Positions 6,857-12,890 of a stretch of 16,301 bases of DNA are shown piece after piece. The notes beneath the pieces were generated by a model. That model did not search any database, was not told where the DNA came from, and was given only the letters and a program-made list of their open reading frames with translations. The position numbers and the translations under genes were made by a program. This DNA comes from Actinomycetes bacterium (GTDB taxonomy: Bacteria > Actinomycetota > Acidimicrobiia > Acidimicrobiales > RAAP-2): the NCBI GenBank assembly GCA_021805305.1, contig JAJZFO010000077.1, positions 1 to 16,301 on the forward strand. Reading direction: 5' to 3'. Positions within the stretch are counted from its first letter, which is position 1. The number at the start of each line of letters is the position of its first letter.

Positions 6857-8157
6857 CGAACCACCCCCTCCACGTCCGTTCCGTGGCTCGCCACGATTTC
6901 CACCTCCGCGAACGACCCGACGCGCAACGTCGGGTCGACCACGACCACGCCATCAATTTCTGGGCACTCTCGTACACTACGACCGACGCCGGGCGCGTCG
7001 ATCAGCACCCGCTGGCGCGTCCCGATCAGGGCGTCGCGTCGCGACGCGGTGATCTGGTCCTGCAATGCCGAGACCTCGCGCAAGCGTTCGAGGGCGAGTT
7101 CGTGCGGCACGTGCGCTCCCAGGTCGTGCGCGTAGGTGCCGTCTTCGTCGGAGAAGGTGAAGAAGCCGGCCCAATCGAGCTGGGCCTCTTCGAGAAAGGC
7201 CAGGAGGTTCGCCTGATCCTCCTCGGTCTCGCCGGGGTAGCCCAGAATGAAGGACGAACGAAACGTCGCGTCGGGCTCGGCCGCGCGAATCGCGGCGATC
7301 CGTTCGAGGAACCGATCACCGTCGCCCCAACGGCGCATCGCCCGCAACATTCGCCGCGACGAGTGTTGCAGCGAGAGGTCGAAGTAGGGCACCCCGGTCG
7401 CGAGGATCGTCTCAATCAGACCGGTGGTGAGTCCCGACGGATAGAGGTACAGCAGGCGAACGCGCTCCACCTCCCGGGCCAGGGTGCGGGTCAATTCGAT
7501 CAGGGGCTGGCTACCCCCCTCGTCGAGCACTTCCACGGCCTCGCCCAACGAGGCCCGGCGCCGGTCGTGCCCCCAGGACGCGAGGTCCTGCGCAATCAAG
7601 ACGATCTCGCGGACCCCGCCCGCTACCAGCGCACGCGCCTCGGCGAGGATCTCCTGGGTCGAACGCGAGCGTTGGTCGCCGCGGAAGGTGGGGATCGCGC
7701 AGAACCCGCATCGCCGATCACAGCCCTCGGCGATCTTCACGTACGCCCAGGGCGCGCGGGTGGCGGGGCGCGGCAGGTTGAGGAGGTCGAAGGCCGGGGT
7801 CGCTCGGGTACGCAACGTCACCGCCGTCGCCGGTATCTCGCGGGTCAAGCTCTCGTTGAACCCCGCGACCAAATCGACCTCGGGCAGGGCGGCGGCAAGT
7901 TCCTCGCCGTAGCGCTCGGCCATGCAACCGGTCACGACGAGCCGAGCCCCGGCGAGCTTCACGTCGGCGAGTTCGAGCACCGTTTCGATGGACTCCTCCC
8001 TCGCCGCTTCGATGAAGGCGCACGTGTTGGCGACCACCAGGTCCGCGTCGGCCGCCGACGGCGCCAAGTCGTAGCCCTGCGAGACCAACAGACCCGCCAA
8101 CTTCTCGGAGTCGACGTGATTCTTCGGGCAGCCCAGCGTTTCAATCCAGTAGCGCAC
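6853..8157 (-). CDS. rimO: Ribosomal protein S12 methylthiotransferase RimO
   Basis: RimO is a radical-SAM enzyme with two iron-sulfur clusters that adds a methylthio group to an aspartate of ribosomal protein S12. The N-terminal UPF0004 domain supplies C10, C46 and C78. The radical-SAM core supplies C146, C150 and C153 in GCDRRCGFCAIP. A TRAM domain occupies about the last 65 residues (from roughly ITASRRDALIGTR). The 434-residue length and the GCPKN start favour RimO over MiaB. The GTG at 8157 is chosen because GAGGAG lies 6 bases upstream. The frame is open further up through the tRNA gene, but that extension is not protein-like. pgsA is coupled downstream by GTGA. A stable hairpin lies between the tRNA-Ser gene and this start. 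Confidence 0.96.
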   Translation of the reverse strand: MRYWIETLGCPKNHVDSEKLAGLLVSQGYDLAPSAADADLVVANTCAFIEAAREESIETVLELADVKLAGARLVVTGCMAERYGEELAAALPEVDLVAGFNESLTREIPATAVTLRTRATPAFDLLNLPRPATRAPWAYVKIAEGCDRRCGFCAIPTFRGDQRSRSTQEILAEARALVAGGVREIVLIAQDLASWGHDRRRASLGEAVEVLDEGGSQPLIELTRTLAREVERVRLLYLYPSGLTTGLIETILATGVPYFDLSLQHSSRRMLRAMRRWGDGDRFLERIAAIRAAEPDATFRSSFILGYPGETEEDQANLLAFLEEAQLDWAGFFTFSDEDGTYAHDLGAHVPHELALERLREVSALQDQITASRRDALIGTRQRVLIDAPGVGRSVRECPEIDGVVVVDPTLRVGSFAEVEIVASHGTDVEGVVR

Positions 8158-8163
8158 GGGCCT

Positions 8164-8169
8164 CTCCTC
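8164..8169 (-). promoter_or_regulatory. Shine-Dalgarno of rimO (GAGGAG)
   Basis: GAGGAG is followed by the 6-base spacer AGGCCC and GTG 8157. It decides the rimO start against the long open frame that runs back across the tRNA. Confidence 0.8.
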
Positions 8170-8180
8170 GTAACATGCCA

Positions 8181-8205
8181 GCACCGAGCGCTGCGCGCTC
8201 GGTGC
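8181..8205 (-). terminator. Strong hairpin between tRNA-Ser and rimO
   Basis: GCACCGAGCGC and GCGCTCGGTGC pair perfectly over 11 bp around a TGC loop. It begins 3 bases after the encoded CCA end of the tRNA and ends 11 bases before the rimO Shine-Dalgarno. There is no U-run after it. It may terminate the tRNA transcript, protect or guide 3' processing, or attenuate read-through into rimO. The hairpin is certain from the sequence; the role is inferred. Confidence 0.6.
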
Positions 8206-8208
8206 CGA

Positions 8209-8302
8209 TGGCGGAGAGGGAGGGATTTGAACCCTCGGGCCCACTTTCGCAGGCCGCATTCTTAGCAGGAATGTGGTTTAAACCGAACTCACCCACCTCT
8301 CC
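8209..8302 (-). tRNA. tRNA-Ser, anticodon GCT
   Basis: This 94-base tRNA folds as a class II cloverleaf. The acceptor GGAGAGG pairs with CCTCTCC, and the discriminator is G with an encoded CCA. The anticodon stem CATTC/GAATG holds the loop CTGCTAA. There is a long variable arm around GGCC...GGCC, and the T stem GAGGG/CCCTC encloses TTCAAAT. The long variable arm and GCT anticodon assign it to serine codons AGC/AGU. A -10-like TAAGAT lies 10 bases upstream of its 5' end. Confidence 0.95.
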
Positions 8303-8312
8303 AGGTGGATTC

Positions 8313-8341
8313 ATCTTACTCCCTGGACTCGCGAACACGAA
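8313..8341 (-). promoter_or_regulatory. Promoter of tRNA-Ser
   Basis: On the minus strand TTCGTG (8336-8341) and TAAGAT (8313-8318) are separated by 17 bases, and the tRNA begins 10 bases after the -10. The -10 fits TAnnnT; the -35 matches TTGACA only at its first two bases. Confidence 0.45.
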
Positions 8342-8454
8342 ATGGCCCGGCCCGGCCCGTCGCGAAGCAGCGTCCGCGCGACGAGGGACCTCGCGCACCT
8401 CCGGACGCGCGTCCCGTGACGTCGTCCCGACGCGGACGGGTCAACCGCGAACGT

Positions 8455-8469
8455 CCCCGGTGCCCGGGG
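8455..8469 (-). terminator. Short GC hairpin downstream of the Nudix gene
   Basis: CCCCGG and CCGGGG pair over 6 bp around TGC, 16 bases beyond the Nudix stop. No U-run follows. The rest of the 183-base gap between the tRNA and the Nudix gene holds the tRNA promoter and a short GGCCC triplet repeat at 8344-8358, and I see no gene there. Confidence 0.3.
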
Positions 8470-8485
8470 GCTCGTCGCGCGTCGC

Positions 8486-8950
8486 CTACGACGCCTGTGC
8501 GCGCACCTCGGACATGGCGACGATGAGATCGAAGAGTTCCTGGTCGCGTTCCCACGTCAGGTGTCCGCGTACCTGCTCGAGGGGCAACCACACCACCTCA
8601 TCGGCCTCGTCATTGGGTGCGAACTCCCCGGCCGCGACGCTCATGAGGTAGTACGCCACGATCTTGGGCTTGCCCTTGCGGTGGGTGTAGTTCGTCGTGC
8701 CCGCGAAGCGAATCACCTCGCAGTGCATGCCCGTCTCCTCCCACACCTCGCGCAGCGCGGCCTGTTCGAAGGTCTCGCCCGCGTCGAGCTTTCCCTTGGG
8801 GAAAGTCCAGTCCCCGCGAGCCTCGCGAAAGATGCACGCCACCTCCGTGCGACCCGAGGCCACCGGGCGGATCACGACGCCGCCCGCCGCTCGAATGAGG
8901 TCGTGGGGGGCGTCGTGGGGGACTATCAACTCACCGGTCATCAGATACAC
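8486..8950 (-). CDS. Nudix (MutT-type) hydrolase
   Basis: Nudix enzymes cleave nucleoside diphosphates linked to another group, using Mg2+ held by the Nudix box. The complete box G-x5-E-x7-RE-U-x-EE-x-G-U is at about residues 53-75 (G53, E59, R67-E68, E71-E72), introduced by DWTFPKGKLD. The FPKGK lead-in and the preceding FREARGDW resemble the diadenosine polyphosphate/MutT1-like group, but the substrate cannot be fixed. The length is about 154 residues, a single domain. Three starts are possible: GTG 8959, GTG 8950 and ATG 8941. I favour 8950 because TACCGT (8958-8963) ends 7 bases before it. It is divergent to the TSUP gene across less than 100 bases. Confidence 0.9.
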   Translation of the reverse strand: MYLMTGELIVPHDAPHDLIRAAGGVVIRPVASGRTEVACIFREARGDWTFPKGKLDAGETFEQAALREVWEETGMHCEVIRFAGTTNYTHRKGKPKIVAYYLMSVAAGEFAPNDEADEVVWLPLEQVRGHLTWERDQELFDLIVAMSEVRAQAS

Positions 8951-8957
8951 ACCGTCC

Positions 8958-8963
8958 ACGGTA
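8958..8963 (-). promoter_or_regulatory. Putative -10 (TACCGT) of the Nudix gene
   Basis: TACCGT ends 7 bases before GTG 8950, with no Shine-Dalgarno at any of the three possible starts. Because several starts could be paired with a hexamer, this case is weaker than the others of its kind. Confidence 0.3.
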
Positions 8964-9023
8964 GATGCGAGGGGTGGGGCAACTCGGTATTCACGGCGGT
9001 CCGTCGCGAAGATTTCACCTTCG

Positions 9024-9029
9024 TAGAGT
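9024..9029 (+). promoter_or_regulatory. Putative -10 (TAGAGT) for a leaderless TSUP mRNA
   Basis: TAGAGT ends 7 bases before ATG 9037 and there is no Shine-Dalgarno between them. No clear -35 is present. Confidence 0.45.
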
Positions 9030-9036
9030 AGTAAGA

Positions 9037-9801
9037 ATGTCGGCCTCGATTCTCCTACTCGCGTGGCGACTGCCGATCATGCTCGCGGTGGGCGTCGCCG
9101 CCGGCGTCTCGAACGGCGTCGCCGGCGGGGGAACGTTCATCACTTTCCCCGCGATGCTGGCCCTCGGCATCACTCCGTTGGCGGCCAACGTCTCCACGTC
9201 GGTGGGGGTGTGTCCGAGCTACGTGGGCGGCATGTGGCGTTTTCGCGACCAGATCACGCCCTACCGGCGACTGGTACTCGCGCTGGTGGCGCCCTGCGGC
9301 CTCGGGGCGGCCCTCGGGTGCGCCCTCCTCTTCGCCTTCCCGCCCAGCACGTTCCGGCTCGTGGTGCCGTGGCTGATCGGTGGGGGTACCGCCCTCTTCG
9401 CCGCCGCACCGTTCATCACTCGGCGCCTCTCACACATCGATCACTCGCACCCGGCGCGGCGCTGGTTCTTGTACGTCGGCGTCTTTCTCATCGCCGTCTA
9501 CGGTGGTTACTTCGGCGCGGGCCTGGGCATCTTGCTACTCGCCGTCATGGCCGTGGCGCTCCCCCTCGAACTGGCCGAGCTGCAGGGCCTGCGCAGTGTC
9601 CTCTCGACGATCATCAACCTGTTCGCGGCCACCATCTTCGTGATTCGGGGCCACCTGGTTCTCTGGGCCGTCGTCGCGCTCTTGATCGGCACCCTGGTCG
9701 GTGGGTGGGTGGGCACCTGGCTCATCTCGCGTCTCTCACCTCGCACGGTGCGCGCCCTCATCGTCGCCATCGGGGTGTTCACGACTGTTCATTTGGCCTG
9801 A
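9037..9801 (+). CDS. TSUP (TauE/SafE) family membrane permease
   Basis: This 254-residue multi-pass membrane protein has the two-fold repeat typical of TSUP proteins. The first half begins with a small-residue helix GVAAGVSNGVAGGGTFITFP followed by ANVSTSVGVCPSYVGG. The second half repeats it with YGGYFGAGLGILLLAVMA, then LQGLRSVLSTIINLFAA. Family members move sulfite, sulfoacetate, thiosulfate or other organosulfur anions across the inner membrane, and many remain uncharacterised. The ATG at 9037 is chosen over an in-frame start at 8965 because a -10-like hexamer lies just before it and the intervening residues are not hydrophobic. The DUF4395 gene starts 47 bases downstream on the same strand. 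Confidence 0.88.
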   Translation: MSASILLLAWRLPIMLAVGVAAGVSNGVAGGGTFITFPAMLALGITPLAANVSTSVGVCPSYVGGMWRFRDQITPYRRLVLALVAPCGLGAALGCALLFAFPPSTFRLVVPWLIGGGTALFAAAPFITRRLSHIDHSHPARRWFLYVGVFLIAVYGGYFGAGLGILLLAVMAVALPLELAELQGLRSVLSTIINLFAATIFVIRGHLVLWAVVALLIGTLVGGWVGTWLISRLSPRTVRALIVAIGVFTTVHLA

Positions 9802-9835
9802 TCAACCCCCCTGGCATAATACATGACTTTTTCAC

Positions 9836-9841
9836 TAAGAT
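9836..9841 (+). promoter_or_regulatory. Putative -10 (TAAGAT) for a leaderless DUF4395 mRNA
   Basis: TAAGAT ends 7 bases before GTG 9849. The 47-base gap is unusually AT-rich for this window and also holds CATAAT at 9815-9820, a possible second -10. The hexamer is identical to the one before the tRNA-Ser gene. Confidence 0.5.
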
Positions 9842-9848
9842 TTATGGT

Positions 9849-10361
9849 GTGAAGAGACTATTCGCCTTTCCCAATCCGGTCAACGACGCCGCGGCGCGCA
9901 CGGTCGCCCTCGGAGTGGTGGCCATGACGGCGCTGGCCCTCCTCACGGGGTGGGCGTGGATTCTCGTGCCTCTGACGTACGGGTTCCTAGCCCGCGTGGG
10001 CACCGGACCGACCCTGTCGCCCCTGGGTCAGTTCGCCACCCGCGTCGCCGGACCGCGACTCGTGACGTGGCAGAAATTCGTGCCCGGGCCCCCCAAGAGA
10101 TTCGCCCAGGGCATCGGTGCCCTGTTGACCCTCGCCGCCACGATCACCTGGTGGGGTGTCGGCTGGGACGTCGCGCGCTGGATACTCCTGCCCCTCCTGG
10201 TCGCCGCGTCCCTCGAGGGCTTCCTCGGATTCTGCCTCGGTTGCACCATCTTCGGCTGGCTCATGCGCTGGGGCGTCGTCCCCGACACCATCTGCGAAGA
10301 GTGCGGCAACCTGGCGAAGCGTTACGCGGCGGCGGGGTATCCCGTGGCCAGTGACTCCTAA
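9849..10361 (+). CDS. DUF4395 membrane protein with two CxxC pairs
   Basis: This 170-residue protein matches the pattern of the DUF4395 family. It starts with FPNPVNDAAAR, followed by hydrophobic segments (about 20-45, 95-130), a middle RLVTWQKFVPGPPKRFAQG loop, and GFCLGCTIFGW. Two CxxC pairs are visible, C129/C132 in the last membrane segment and C149/C152 in ICEECGN near the C-terminus, which suggests thiol or metal chemistry at the membrane. The function is not established. Family members are often found beside thioredoxin or rhodanese genes; here the neighbour is a TSUP permease, which also points to sulfur. The GTG at 9849 fits the family N-terminus; the longer open frame upstream overlaps the TSUP gene and is not real. 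Confidence 0.85.
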   Translation: MKRLFAFPNPVNDAAARTVALGVVAMTALALLTGWAWILVPLTYGFLARVGTGPTLSPLGQFATRVAGPRLVTWQKFVPGPPKRFAQGIGALLTLAATITWWGVGWDVARWILLPLLVAASLEGFLGFCLGCTIFGWLMRWGVVPDTICEECGNLAKRYAAAGYPVASDS

Positions 10362-10422
10362 GATTTCCCTAACTTTTAACCCCCGGGAGGTGTGCGTGAG
10401 CACGGGCCCCATTCAGGTTTCC

Positions 10423-10428
10423 TAGGCT
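10423..10428 (+). promoter_or_regulatory. Putative -10 (TAGGCT) of the sedolisin gene
   Basis: TAGGCT ends 6 bases before ATG 10435, with no Shine-Dalgarno. It lies within CTAGGCTG-N2-CTCA, which recurs upstream of the next gene at 12834. No -35 is recognisable. The 73-base gap also holds a small GTGC/GCAC inverted repeat near 10392-10403. Confidence 0.45.
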
Positions 10429-10434
10429 GTGCTC

Positions 10435-12810
10435 ATGTCGCCATTTTTGCGCCGCACCTTCGCGCCCGTCCTTGCCGTGAGCCTCGCTGTCGCCTCGCTC
10501 GCCGCACCCACCTCCCTCAGTGCCCACGCCGCCGAGGCGCGAGTGGTGGTCGCGGGCGCCGCGGCGCTCCCCCCACGGGCGCGCGTCGTGACGCAACCCC
10601 TGACCACCAACTTCGACGTCGCGCTGCGCCTGCGCGACGCGTCCGGCCTCCACTCGTTCTTGAGTGCGCTCGCGACCCCCACCTCACCCGACTACCGCCA
10701 TTTCCTGACCCCCGCGCAATTCGCCGCCCGTTTCGGGGCGACCAACGCCACCGTCGACGCGGTGCGCTCGTACCTGACGCACTTCGGCCTACGGGTGCGG
10801 CGTCTCACCACGGGTCGCACGCTCCTCGAGATGACGGGACGTACGCCCGACATCGCCCGCGCCTTCGCCACGCCCGTGGAGACGGTGCGGGTCAGTGACG
10901 GCTCCCTGCGCGCGCAATTCGCCCACGTCGCCACCTTGCCCGGCGCGATCGCCCACGACGTCAGCGCCGTGGCCGGCCTCTCGAGCGTCGTCGCACCCAC
11001 GTCGCAACTGGTGTCGTCCACGACGCCCGTCACGTCGTCGCGCGCCGCGGCGCTCGCGTCACCGCGCGCGCTGGCACCCCACCTCAGCGCGCACGTCACG
11101 GTGCCGACCACGTGCGCCGGCGCCACGGCCAGCGGGCTCGCGCACGGCTACACCGTCCAACAACAGGCCCAGCTCTACGGTCTCAGCGGCGCCTGGAGTG
11201 CGGGCAAGACGGGCGCGGGTCAAACGATCGCGGTGTACGAGCTCGGCCAGTACAAGGCGGCCGACGCGGCCGTGTTCTTCCAGTGCTACGGGGTCGCCCC
11301 CGCAATCACGACCTTCAACGTGGACGGGGGCGCCCAGGGGGGCTTCAGTAACGAGGCGACCATGGACGTTGAGGTCGCCGGCGCCCTGGCGCCGGGCGCG
11401 AACCTCGAGATCTACCAGGGTCCGAACGCCGCGTCGGGTCCCGTGGACCTCTACGCGCAGATCGCCAACGACAACACCGCGTCGATCGTCACCACCTCCT
11501 GGGGCGACTGCGAGATCGACCCGACGGGTGCGGTACAGGCGGAACACGTGATCTTCGAACAGATGGCGGCCCAGGGCCAGACCGTCGTGGCCGCGTCGGG
11601 TGACTCGGGTTCCTCGGACTGCACGGGCATCGTCTCGAACGCCCCCGCCGTCGACGACCCCGCGTCGCAGCCCTACGTCACGGGCGTCGGGGGGCTGACC
11701 GTCAGCGCCCTCTCGCCGCTCACCCAGAGCGTCTGGAACTCGAACGGCGGCGCCGGCGGCGGCGGGGTCTCCCAAGTCTGGTCACGGCCCAGTTGGCAGA
11801 GCGCGAGTGGCATCGCCGCCACCGCGACCATGCGCATGGTGCCGGACCTCTCGGTGATGGCCGACCCGAACACCGGTTTCATCAACTACTACACCGGTTC
11901 GACCAATCCCTGCCTGGGCTGGTGCTCCATCGGCGGCACCTCTATCGGCTCGCCCCTGGTCGGCGCCCTGGTGGCCACCGCGGCCCAGGTGTGCAACGTC
12001 CCGCGACTCGGCTTCATCAACCCGACCCTCTACGCCCTCGCGCGGAGCGGCCGGGGCTTCGTCGACGTCACCACGGGTAACAACGACCTCTTCGGCACCG
12101 GCGTCTACAGCGCGGGCGTCGGCTACGACTTGGCGTCGGGCCTCGGCAGTCCCGATCCGACCTTCGTCAACGACCTGTGCCCCAGTCCCGCCAGTACGGC
12201 GCACAGCGCGCTGGTGGGATCGGTCACCACGACCTACGCCCAGAATCCGGCGCACTTCGTCGTCGACCTGCGCGACGCCAACGGAAACCCGGTCACCGAC
12301 ACGGCGGTCACCCTCGTGGTCCACGCCCACGCCGGTACCGTGATCGTCAACGCCGACCCCGCGAGCGCGCGGGCCCACTCCTCGTCGCTCTACACGGTGA
12401 CCAGTGACAGCTACGGCGACGCGTACTTCACGCTGACCGCGAGCGAACCCACCGCGATGGCTATCGCCGTCAAATTGAACGGGGCGCCGCTCTACGCCAC
12501 CACCATCGTGGTGCATCCGCAACCCCTGACCCAGCAGGTCCCCGTGACGCCCACCGTGGTGGGGGTGACCCCACACCACCGAGGGGCGATCCTGACCCTG
12601 CGCGCCCGTGCCGGTGACACTCCCTTCGTCGTGGCGATCCAGGTCTCCCTCGACGGCGGGCGTACCTGGCACTCCTACCCGGCCGGCGCCACCACCATCA
12701 ACCTCACGGACCTGCGCGGGTCCGCCACCTATTCGATTCGCGTGCGCGCACGCAACGGGAACGGGTTCAGCCCGGTATCACCGGCGATTCGGGTTACGAC
12801 GCTGCGCTAA
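10435..12810 (+). CDS. Secreted sedolisin (S53) peptidase with pro-domain and Ig-like plus FnIII tail
   Basis: This is a 791-residue secreted serine-carboxyl peptidase precursor, of a family mostly active at low pH. In order it has a signal peptide (about 1-32, ending SLSAHA); a pro-kumamolisin activation domain (about 55-190, DYRHFLTPAQFAARFG); and the S53 catalytic domain (about 225-580). The triad is complete as E307 and D311 in NEATMD and S503 in GGTSIGSP, and the oxyanion aspartate is D390 in ASGDSG. The calcium site is D544-V545 with G561, G563 and D565. Residues about 588-695 form an Ig/Big_1-like domain (NGNPVTDTAVTL) and about 703-790 an FnIII domain (VSLDGGRTWHSYP). The E-to-S spacing of 196 agrees with kumamolisin. 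The ATG is preferred over GTG 10429 because of the -10-like hexamer. The tail may hold the enzyme on polysaccharide or cell surface. Confidence 0.93.
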   Translation: MSPFLRRTFAPVLAVSLAVASLAAPTSLSAHAAEARVVVAGAAALPPRARVVTQPLTTNFDVALRLRDASGLHSFLSALATPTSPDYRHFLTPAQFAARFGATNATVDAVRSYLTHFGLRVRRLTTGRTLLEMTGRTPDIARAFATPVETVRVSDGSLRAQFAHVATLPGAIAHDVSAVAGLSSVVAPTSQLVSSTTPVTSSRAAALASPRALAPHLSAHVTVPTTCAGATASGLAHGYTVQQQAQLYGLSGAWSAGKTGAGQTIAVYELGQYKAADAAVFFQCYGVAPAITTFNVDGGAQGGFSNEATMDVEVAGALAPGANLEIYQGPNAASGPVDLYAQIANDNTASIVTTSWGDCEIDPTGAVQAEHVIFEQMAAQGQTVVAASGDSGSSDCTGIVSNAPAVDDPASQPYVTGVGGLTVSALSPLTQSVWNSNGGAGGGGVSQVWSRPSWQSASGIAATATMRMVPDLSVMADPNTGFINYYTGSTNPCLGWCSIGGTSIGSPLVGALVATAAQVCNVPRLGFINPTLYALARSGRGFVDVTTGNNDLFGTGVYSAGVGYDLASGLGSPDPTFVNDLCPSPASTAHSALVGSVTTTYAQNPAHFVVDLRDANGNPVTDTAVTLVVHAHAGTVIVNADPASARAHSSSLYTVTSDSYGDAYFTLTASEPTAMAIAVKLNGAPLYATTIVVHPQPLTQQVPVTPTVVGVTPHHRGAILTLRARAGDTPFVVAIQVSLDGGRTWHSYPAGATTINLTDLRGSATYSIRVRARNGNGFSPVSPAIRVTTLR

Positions 12811-12834
12811 GGAAAATCACAAATACGCGCCAAC

Positions 12835-12840
12835 TAGGCT
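12835..12840 (+). promoter_or_regulatory. Putative -10 (TAGGCT) upstream of the 702-residue secreted protein
   Basis: TAGGCT lies in CTAGGCTG at 12834-12841, the same octamer as before the sedolisin gene, and both are followed by two different bases and CTCA. Transcription from here would give a leader of about 44 bases carrying the AAGGA Shine-Dalgarno at 12881-12885. Confidence 0.4.
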
Positions 12841-12880
12841 GGTCTCACACGTTTTCGAGCGAGGAATTCCCCCATAGTTA

Positions 12881-12885
12881 AAGGA
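12881..12885 (+). promoter_or_regulatory. Shine-Dalgarno (AAGGA) of the 702-residue protein
   Basis: AAGGA, preceded by AA, stands 5 bases before GTG 12891 and supports that start. Confidence 0.55.
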
Positions 12886-12890
12886 CGCGC

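Noticed and set aside
8158..8259. 34-codon N-terminal extension of rimO
   Set aside because: It runs through the tRNA-Ser gene and hairpin, and a good Shine-Dalgarno precedes GTG 8157.
8344..8358. GGCCC repeated three times
   Set aside because: Only 15 bases, in GC-rich DNA upstream of the tRNA promoter; no sign of function or of a larger array.
9063..9848. Long upstream extension of the DUF4395 frame
   Set aside because: It overlaps the TSUP gene in another frame and reads as Arg/His-rich noise. Protein-like sequence begins at GTG 9849.
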